Origin: Leuctra nigra
Taxonomy: Eukaryota; Arthropoda; Insecta; Plecoptera; Leuctridae
Direction of reading: 5' to 3'
Length of the DNA: 64,000 nt
Assembly (NCBI GenBank): GCA_934045905.1
Contig: OW203762.1
Location: forward strand, 7,936,001 to 8,000,000
Part shown: in pieces, positions 59,801 through 64,000 of the stretch
Layout of the letters: each line of letters opens with the position of its first letter
Position numbering within the stretch: the stretch's first letter is position 1
Program-made: the position numbers and the translations under genes
Notes under the pieces: model-generated
Seen by the model: the letters and a program-made list of their open reading frames with translations, nothing else
Databases searched by the model: none
What the model was told of the DNA's origin: nothing

Positions 59801-61913
59801 TCATTTCCGGTCTCATAAATAGGAAAATTCTATTTGTACTGTTCATATTCCATAGAGATGGCCATCCGAATCGTTTGGCGCTAGTTTCATACCGATTTGT
59901 CTACCAGTTTTTGAGATATGACGTTACTTCCGGTTTAAAAATGGCGGCTGAAATCTCTGACCCCTTGAAGTATATTTGAAACATGATTACATTTTATTAT
60001 AAGCTGTCTGAAATAGTATATTTATTGCATCAACATGTAAATTTGTGAGATTATTAAAATGTGTGACGTCATTTCCGGTTAAGGTATGGAAAACTGCAAA
60101 TATTATTGATGAAAATACATAAAGTTGACCGTCTAAATTGTTTTGCGCTGGTTTCGTTGAAATCTATTTAGCCGTTATTGAGATATGATGTCACTTCCGG
60201 TTTCAAAATGGCGGCTTCCGGTTGATTTATAACAAGTCACATGAGACGTCAAAAGTACATACGTTACATAAATATCAAAATAATCGGATCAACCTTTGTT
60301 GCCAAAAAGCCAATAAATGTATTTCAAATTTCATTACGTCATTTCCGGTTTCTTTAACATAATGTTTAGCCTTTTGCTACTTATAATGCATAAAGATGAC
60401 CGTCTGAATCGTTTGGCGCAAATTTCGTTCCGATCGGGCCAACCGTTGACGAGATATGACGTCACTTCCGGTTTCAAAATGGCGGCATAAAACCAGTTAT
60501 AGCGAAAGGCACCTCAGACGCCAAAAGTGCATATGTGGTAAAAATTTCAAATCAATCGGTTCAGCCGTTAAGGCTGTGGCCTGTTTACCATATTTTAGCT
60601 CCACCCTACTACTACTACTGAGATTATTATGAAAACCGCCCTAAAACACTGTTTTCACGGCCCTCTAGCGCGCAAAGGGCGTAACCTATTGTTCCCAAAT
60701 TTGGTATATGTGGTGGGGTGGGCCATAGCTCGAAATTTAGATATTTCGCAACAATGTGAGATTTTCCAATTTTAAGATCCAGTAGGCCGAAAATGCCACT
60801 TTGATGCTTACAGTAAAAGTGGGTTTGCTCCAGCCTTTATATGAGAGTGTGCGCGCGCCTTACGACTTGGCTGGCGTGGAGCGACCGCTCCACTAGATAT
60901 AATCTCACTACTTTTATCAGAGTAATTTGACGTTTGTAACGCGTTACCGTGAGCCTCGCCCACATTTTCCTGCTTGTATGTAATTTTCCAAAATATGGAC
61001 AGATGACAGCACTCACCAGGCTTATTTTGAATTTCCACTACGCAAAGTCACACAAAGTACAAAATAATAGTAATAAATTGTCAAACGGAAACGGCTTAAA
61101 ATGACTTCGCTCTTATTGTGACTTTTTAAACATACTTATTTGTATCCCCATCCAATAATTTTCCCTTTGGGTAAAAATTCCTGGAAAAAGTAATCTTAGA
61201 GAGTAATTTCATTACTTTTTATCTTAAAAAGTAAAGTAATTTCATTACATTTCTGAAGAAGTAATTTACCAGTAATTTTATTACATTTTATTCCAAGTAA
61301 TAAGTAATATAATCTCGGATCAAAACGCATCTATTTCATATTAAATCCCTCATATGCTTAGTTACCCATTATATTTAAAAAAAATTGATATCAAGTATAT
61401 TACATTATATTTTTATCAAATTAAAAGAGTGCAATAGTTGCGTTTTGAACCGAAGCTAATCCAGCCTGTGCTTTTACTGTCGCTAAAGTCGCTCCCCCCC
61501 CTTCCATTTTAAACTAGCAAGAGATAAACTTTCAGTTCTCAGATCATTTTAGTGTTTCTGCTTAAATATCTAATATTAAGCCCCATTTACACGGTGCAAT
61601 TTCTTGAACAACTTCTGTGCCACAGAGGTTCTGCTCGTGCGCAGTATCACTTTTGAGATGATAAAGGGAATCTGCACATATGCAGAACTTTTATGACACA
61701 GAAGTTGTTCAAGAAATTGCACAGTTTATCTGAGAAACAAGACAAGAGAATAGTGTTTAAGATTTAAGAGAGATATTTAGAGAGGTAATGTTTCCATTTC
61801 AGGCCCCGCCATCCATGAAGTTGATTGTCCAGGGTTGGTGGATGGCGACAAACGGTTTGGGCAACATAATTGTCATAGCTTTCATCAACCAAGAGTTTAT
61901 AGACAACAGCGCA
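41767..61913 (+). CDS. SLC15 / POT-family peptide transporter homologue, 11 exons, 3' end beyond the window
   Basis: Exons 41767-41842, 47068-47326, 48134-48414, 48763-48848, 48923-49093, 53318-53572, 53992-54323, 55319-55447, 58108-58207, 58436-58564 and 61803-61913 join in frame to 643 codons. The order of features matches animal PepT proteins. TM1 is PHSMMFIFGAVFALH. TM2 has LYHG...ATLAEVWLGQYRA. TM3-TM5 follow, then HWLDYADDEYGPEMIEDVKA before TM7, TM8 and TM9 (FQRMTAGMMMAAF). A large extracellular domain of about 220 residues comes next, then LWQLPENLILVVGDILFTIT and SYQQAPPSMK (TM10) and QGWWMATNGLGNIIV (TM11). In the known family these proteins import di- and tripeptides with protons across gut or other membranes. 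Here the ExxER motif of TM1, the Lys of TM4 (family GIKP, here AILT), the GSRW after QQ, and the TM10 Glu (GLEF, here GLQF) are all changed, while the TM2 YH pair is kept. Transport activity is therefore doubtful. Confidence 0.9.
42161..42930. mobile_element. GTACACTC foldback, copy 1, carrying a nested element
   Basis: The ends GTACACTCGACAATTTGTAA / GAATTGTCGAGTGTAC and inner AAAACGGTATTTGAA / TTCAAATACCGTTTTA match the family at 46765-46983 and 47872-48091. Copy 1 is enlarged by the insertion at 42272-42827. Confidence 0.82.
42272..42827. mobile_element. Nested element with AGAGCTTTACGAAAAC ends
   Basis: AGAGCTTTACGAAAACCCAC and inverse GTGAGTTTTCGTAAAGCTCT; both sides are flanked by TAG, a possible 3-bp target duplication. 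GC-richer inside, with CTGCTCTCGAGCAGGGGCAT. No ORF recognised. Confidence 0.8.
42931..43935. other. SLC15 intron segment, nothing recognised
   Basis: AT-rich; short G-run at 43459-43466. No repeats of note, no coding signal. Confidence 0.5.
43936..45217. mobile_element. GC-rich GGCCAGTACTGGCC element, ACCCAGTAAACAC ends
   Basis: ACCCAGTAAACAC at the left and GTGTTTACTGGGT at the right are exact inverted ends. Both termini carry many short palindromic CCGGTACCGGCC, GCCAGTACTGGC and CTGGCCAG words; the middle is AT-rich and includes a tRNA-derived remnant. ORFs in it are by-products. Superfamily unknown. Confidence 0.82.
44455..44533 (-). repeat. tRNA-derived SINE-head remnant
   Basis: On the minus strand the order GCCGTGGTCGTGTGGGTAAA (A-box-like), GCGTCTGCCTTCTACC, then GAGTTCGATTCC (B box, good match) at normal spacing looks like a tRNA-derived pol III promoter. 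It does not fold as a clean tRNA. Confidence 0.55.
46545..46760 (+). repeat. 103-bp tandem duplication
   Basis: CATTATCGAAAACTTAAATC ... GGCATGACGC ... TAATNATCNAATGTTC occurs at 46545 and 46648, with a third partial (TTTTAACGAAATAACGCTCC) following. Confidence 0.8.
46765..46983. mobile_element. GTACACTC foldback, copy 2 (219 bp)
   Basis: GGTACACTCCCCCAAATAAT and ATTATTTGGGGGAGTGTACC are exact inverted ends. The inner GATTGTCAAGGAACC and ATAACAAGGATTGATTGTC are shared with copy 3. It ends only 84 bp before the acceptor of the next exon. Confidence 0.88.
47068..47326 (+). CDS. SLC15-like exon 2 (TM2, TM3)
   Basis: The acceptor is TTGTATTCATTAG; GC completes an AGC codon. It encodes MVIPWLHADLRYNENESLVL, YHGIASIGFIASIMGATLAE, VWLGQYRAI and on to EAEKF; the donor is TTCCG|GTAGGC, phase 2. 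YHG keeps the TM2 Tyr-His pair of the family. Confidence 0.92.
47872..48091. mobile_element. GTACACTC foldback, copy 3
   Basis: GTACACTCAACAAATGATAA and TGATTTGTTGGGTGTAC are the ends; inner AAAACGGTATTTGAA / TTCAAATACCGTTTTA. It ends 42 bp before the next exon. Confidence 0.85.
48134..48414 (+). CDS. SLC15-like exon 3 (TM4, TM5)
   Basis: The acceptor is TTATTGTTTTAG; it encodes RPIAITFLLVRRFALGAILT then NFPAFGAAQLPND to FGALSTG; the donor is ACAG|GTATGT, phase 1. FGAAQ replaces the family FGGDQ and AILT replaces GIKP. Confidence 0.93.
48763..48848 (+). CDS. SLC15-like exon 4
   Basis: The acceptor is TTTCTTTACGCAG; it encodes LFRAGLPYYVQPVIEDPYVQ then CRVYRCII; the donor is ATT|GTAAGTAAG, phase 0. 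An earlier GT (AG|GTGTAT at 48839) would shift frame into a stop in the next exon, so the later donor is chosen. Confidence 0.88.
48923..49093 (+). CDS. SLC15-like exon 5 (loop and TM7)
   Basis: The acceptor is ATGTATGTTTAG; it encodes HAIRNKIKKRNEPERDHWLD, YADDEYGPEMIEDVKALMAL and on to YWSVVTQQ; the donor is CAG|GTATGA, phase 0. HWLDYA..IEDVKA is a strong family signature. Confidence 0.95.
49109..49144 (+). repeat. CTAGGAAAACGC module 15 bp after the exon 5 donor
   Basis: CGAGGAAAACGCTCAGTG + TAACGCGTTGATGAGCGAGC. Confidence 0.9.
49169..49493. mobile_element. Foldback element with TGGAGGCCAAGTCTTG arms
   Basis: Left ACTGGAGGCCAAGTCTTGAA, CTTACGCCTTCAGGACGC, AAACGCTCTCGGACGTCATA, AAGTCCCATTTACTGTAAGA; the right arm is its inverse, ending GACTTGGCCTCCTGCA. 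Arms of about 85 bp. Confidence 0.85.
50728..50764 (+). repeat. CTAGGAAAACGC module within the TTAA element
   Basis: Full-length module: CTAGGAAAACGCTCAGTGTA then ACGCGTTGATGAGCGAGC. Confidence 0.9.
52194..52835 (+). repeat. Dispersed repeat copy without the 7689 insertion
   Basis: 52194-52333 matches 7536-7673 and 52350-52835 matches 8197-8672, ending GACGCTCGCTACGCTCGCTC. Confidence 0.85.
53202..53283 (+). repeat. 39-bp direct duplication just upstream of exon 6
   Basis: TTGAGACGCTTGATCCGCTC / GCTTGACAATCTCAATTTG twice in tandem, 35 bp before the acceptor at 53317. Confidence 0.9.
53318..53572 (+). CDS. SLC15-like exon 6 (TM8, TM9)
   Basis: The acceptor is TATATAATTGCAG; it encodes AAKIIFQGNLMDGNIFDNSL to YVLEGQLT; the donor is ACG|GTGAAT, phase 0. 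AAKIIF follows QQ directly where the family has GSRWT. FQRM and the TM9 segment are typical. Confidence 0.93.
53992..54323 (+). CDS. SLC15-like exon 7 (extracellular domain)
   Basis: The acceptor is TTTCTCTCTCCAG; it encodes DVKPTEIGHNEANVMLVSAV to RTGSIRL; the donor is CTTGG|GTAAGG, phase 2. Several NxT/S sites (NFT, NLS, NST) suit a glycosylated outside loop. Confidence 0.93.
54949..55251 (+). repeat. (CTT)n microsatellite, about 300 bp
   Basis: About 100 uninterrupted TTC triplets with one break near the end. Lies 67 bp upstream of the exon 8 acceptor. The poly-Lys and poly-Arg frames on the other strand are by-products. Confidence 0.97.
55319..55447 (+). CDS. SLC15-like exon 8 (extracellular domain)
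   Basis: The acceptor is GTTATTTCAG; it encodes FITDLISAKLPVKLVDSYGY to YPNYNSV; the donor is TCCGT|GTAAGA, phase 2. Confidence 0.92.
55529..56540 (+). repeat. 1-kb dispersed repeat, copy 2
   Basis: Starts with the CTAGGAAAACGC module 81 bp after the exon 8 donor and ends GACGCTCGCTACGCTCGCTC. Collinear with 9491-10470, with small indels. Confidence 0.85.
56541..57489. other. Intron segment, nothing recognised
   Basis: AT-rich with a short GC-rich patch near 56815-56870. No exon or repeat family was identified. Confidence 0.5.
57490..57676. mobile_element. CCCCATTTACACGGTGCAAT foldback, copy 1
   Basis: The left end CCCTATTTACAAGGTGAAAT is diverged; the right end ATTGCACCGTGTAAATGGGG is intact, with CACAGAAGTTGTTCAAGAA next to it. 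Copy 2 is at 61580-61730. Confidence 0.75.
58108..58207 (+). CDS. SLC15-like exon 9 (extracellular domain)
   Basis: The acceptor is TTTTTTTCTCCAG; it encodes YKIFIEGKDIGQNFELGRGG to IYEDY; the donor is TAT|GTAAGT, phase 0. Confidence 0.92.
58436..58564 (+). CDS. SLC15-like exon 10 (TM10)
   Basis: The acceptor is TATGTTTACTGTAG; it encodes KADLALVTPPNHVSILWQLP to GLQFSYQQ; the donor is CAG|GTGTGT, phase 0. GLQF has Gln where the family has a Glu important for substrate binding. Confidence 0.94.
58610..58781. mobile_element. GC-rich foldback MITE with GCTGGCTTTCC ends
   Basis: GCTGGCTTTCCATGCTCCGT...CTTCCGTCAACGTCCGTCAC is mirrored by GTGACGGACGTTGACGGAAG...CATGGAAAGCCAGC. hAT-like in style, but the superfamily is not shown. 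Confidence 0.88.
59049..60896 (+). mobile_element. Composite CRE/ETS/YY1 foldback element, copy C
   Basis: The core foldback is 59049-59442 (CCCATAAAAAACACTTCGTG...GGCGCATCG and inverse). The long arm 59443-60896 starts GATATCACTCC, has about seven TGACGTCA/TTCCGGTT/ATGGCGGC modules and ends GCGACCGCTCCACTAG like copy B. It sits inside AAGTAATAAGTAA-rich sequence that resumes near 61190-61310. Confidence 0.85.
60897..61575. other. Intron remainder with GTAATTTCATTAC repeats
   Basis: The TAACGCGTTACNGTAAC and GTAATTTCATTACTTTTT words recur here and at 58950-59050, so copy C of the composite element probably inserted into an older repeat. No coding signal. Confidence 0.55.
61580..61730. mobile_element. 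CCCCATTTACACGGTGCAAT foldback, copy 2
   Basis: GCCCCATTTACACGGTGCAA...TTCTTGAACAACTTCTGTG and inverse CACAGAAGTTGTTCAAGAAA...TTGCACAGTTTATCTG. Confidence 0.8.
61803..61913 (+). CDS. SLC15-like exon 11 (TM11 start), last seen in the window
   Basis: The acceptor is ATGTTTCCATTTCAG; it encodes APPSMKLIVQGWWMATNGLG to FIDNSA; the donor is GCA|GTAAGT, phase 0. The usual TM12 and C-terminal segment was not found in the remaining 2 kb and must lie downstream. Confidence 0.93.
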
Positions 61914-62059
61914 GTAAGTACCTACTGATTCTATTTCATCTCTGATATCTACCTTGGACATATCGGATAATTACTTTACCCCAATTTAGAGACACAGTCG
62001 AGAGTTTTCGTCCCAACAAATTTTCGTCCACTCATCACACATTCAACATTCTTTCCTCC

Positions 62060-62402
62060 TCAGCCCCCCGAGGGCTCCTACTTTAGCGCGGTGGTGAGGT
62101 TTGTGTTGGCCAATGATCCACTGCTGCTAGGCCGGCGAGCATATGCTCATGTGTAAGGGCTACCCATGCAGGACAGGTCAGTGGTGAGACCTGACAAAGA
62201 GCAGCCAGGGTCGACCCCCTTCCATGCTCGCCCTAGAGATCGCGGTCCTCTCGGACTGGCCTCTCCCCTCGAGACGGAAGTCCCCCCGAATCGTATTCAC
62301 TGGCCCTAACCCTCTCAAACCCATGATCGTCCCCTTTCCGGCCTGACCATCCCACCAGTGCCGGACTCCTCCGGACCGGCCCCCCCTGGGTCGCCTGCTC
62401 AT
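62060..62402. other. GC-rich patch of unknown origin
   Basis: Clearly GC-richer than its surroundings, with CCCCGAGGGCTCC and GAGCAGCCAGGGTCGACC. No splice-flanked frame fits the SLC15 gene. It may be a fragment of a retrotransposon end; no coding domain was recognised. Confidence 0.4.
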
Positions 62403-63091
62403 GGTCTCAATTTATGTGAAAAATAATATTGAATCTCGCTGTCGACGCACCATTAAACCATGAACTAATACAGCTATACAGGGATAGATAACGCCGTATC
62501 AATTACATGCTAAACGACAGTCCCTATCCGTGTCCTGTTTTCAAATAAAATTCACAGAAATAAAACATGGTCGACCACTGAAAGCCCAAAATTGTGAGAT
62601 TTCTTGTCAAGTTGACACAATGCCTACACCAATATATTACCAAAACATGATTTATATAGGAGCGCCAATACAATATCGACTTAATTAAACCAGACAAACC
62701 TTAATAAACAGTTTATGTACAGAGAAGAACATGTCAACATGAAGGCGGTTTTTCGGATTCTTAAATATGGACGGAAAATTGAATAGTTTCATATGGATGT
62801 TCTTGCTAAATTAAATATATACTCGCAGCTTTACACACAATTAATAATCACTGATTCTTCTTCTTTGTCGTGGGAGTATTCACAGTATTGTCAGTTTTTT
62901 TACGGCTGAAGAAACAATTAAAGAAAATCTTGATATATACGACAAAAGCAAGTAAAATAATATGTTAAAAACATTTTTGTATCAGCTGTTTCAATGAAGT
63001 GACTTTCAGAAGGCTGTGGTTTATATTACTTTTTCTGCATGCATGAAAACTGCATGAAAACGAATGTATAGAAATGTTTAGAAGGCTATTT

Positions 63092-63110
63092 TTTTTTTTT
63101 TTTTTTTTAC
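63092..63110 (+). repeat. Poly-T run
   Basis: A T homopolymer just upstream of the inverted element that follows. Confidence 0.9.
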
Positions 63111-63131
63111 ATTTTATTTATTATAAACAGG

Positions 63132-63764
63132 TTAAGGCCAATGCATATCACGTGACTTTATTTCTCTACATCCGATCAAAAGAAATAGTTACCTATGAAT
63201 TCATACCTTACATCGTTCATGCTGAGTAATCCAATGTGATTTATGAAGGAAATTCACTGCATACTGGAGCTTATCAATATTTGCAGACAATATTATTTAA
63301 TTTTGCAGTGGTTTTATAATAAAAACAACACAATTATCGTGTATACGTACGCGTTTGAAAGCTGTCAAAACCCAGTGCTGTTATTTTAAATATTACATTC
63401 ATAATAGTGGATATAATTAATATCTCAACATTTCGTTGGAAAGATGAAGAAAGAGCGCATGTTTTGTTGGCAAAATTGTGTCAGGTTTGTGATGCATATG
63501 TGCCCTTTTATTAGATTAAAGTTTGCTGTTCTTGGCAACTCATAGGATTTCCTTAAACTTCAGGTCTTGATTTGAGAACATTTAGGTGCAAGGAAGTAAA
63601 ATCATCTAATAAGTTATTTTCGCAGTTCTTTTCTGCGTAGAATAGTTCCAACAGTGTGTTTTAACTTATCTGATGAGTGAGAAGTATTTGCTAAACTGAA
63701 CCCTTCCAAATGAAAATGTGTAGCTTTTTGGTTGAAAAGTCACGTGATATGCAGCCACCTTAAT
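63132..63764. mobile_element. TTAA-flanked element with GCATATCACGTGAC ends
   Basis: TTAAGGCCAATGCATATCAC / GTGACTTT and inverse AGTCACGTGATATGCAGCCACCTTAA (split: AGTCACGTGATATGC, AGCCACCTTAA) mark the ends of a 633-bp element without an ORF. Confidence 0.72.
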
Positions 63765-64000
63765 ACATATAGTCAGACTAGGCCACATAGCCATCACTGG
63801 CTAGCCTGTGGCAATACATAATTCAATAAAACATAATAAATCATAAAGAAATACAGTATCAATATTGCAGACATAATTAATTAATTCAATAAACAATACA
63901 AATTCATAAGAAATACAGGATTATATTACAAAGTATTTACCAAACGTAATTGAGTAGTTCAAAGGTGAACCGGGTAGTTTAAATGAAACGCGAAGTTATC

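Noticed and set aside
62060..62160. Terminal exon of the SLC15 gene (frame GSYFSAVVRFVLANDP)
   Set aside because: It lacks the hydrophobic TM12 segment expected after FIDNSA, and the segment looks like part of a GC-rich repeat patch.

Overview
The window looks like insect nuclear DNA: introns with GT..AG borders, AT-rich intergenic DNA, a TATA-driven trypsin gene, an arthropod-type serpin and an animal-type SLC15 transporter. Protein style and repeat content suggest a hemipteran, possibly a planthopper, but this is a low-confidence guess. Nothing bacterial or viral was recognised. About 3% of the window is coding; most of the rest is tandem repeats and foldback (inverted-repeat) elements.

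Layout. (1) 1-9181: the 3' part of a serpin gene on +, with three exons at 4674-4865, 7079-7220 and 8893-9062. It is preceded by about 30 tandem copies of a 160-bp unit that holds the splice acceptor and the first part of the 4674 exon. (2) 9182-14515: intergenic DNA with a 1-kb dispersed repeat and a (GATGAC)n array. (3) 14516-26720: a complete trypsin gene on + (TATA box, seven exons, 248 aa, His/Asp/Ser triad, Asp189). Its fourth exon is triplicated together with its acceptor, and one intron is almost wholly a 32-bp minisatellite of about 4.3 kb. (4) 26815-27126: a probable last coding exon of an unrecognised gene on -, convergent with the trypsin gene. (5) 27.5-41.6 kb: a gene-poor block of inverted-repeat elements, including two copies of a composite family studded with CRE/ETS/YY1-like motifs, a tRNA-like insertion and a 3.2-kb palindrome. 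(6) 41.7-62 kb: eleven exons (643 codons) of an SLC15/POT-family peptide-transporter homologue on +. The 5' end is uncertain and the last exon or exons lie beyond the window. It lacks several residues that the family normally needs for proton coupling and peptide binding. (7) 62-64 kb: repeats only.

The strongest unusual signal is that tandem arrays repeatedly contain or run into 3' splice sites. This holds for the 160-bp and 22-bp arrays in the serpin gene and the 134-bp and 32-bp arrays in the trypsin gene. Two arrays carry the acceptor plus part of the exon but no donor, so upstream copies act as decoy acceptors that lead to stop codons. Other leads are the divergent SLC15 protein, a transposon family carrying CRE+ETS+YY1-like composite sites, and a roughly 37-bp palindromic module found just downstream of several splice donors.

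The three genes do not form a pathway that the sequence shows. A serpin beside a trypsin fits protease and inhibitor loci, and trypsin plus a peptide transporter would fit gut digestion, but both readings are inference.
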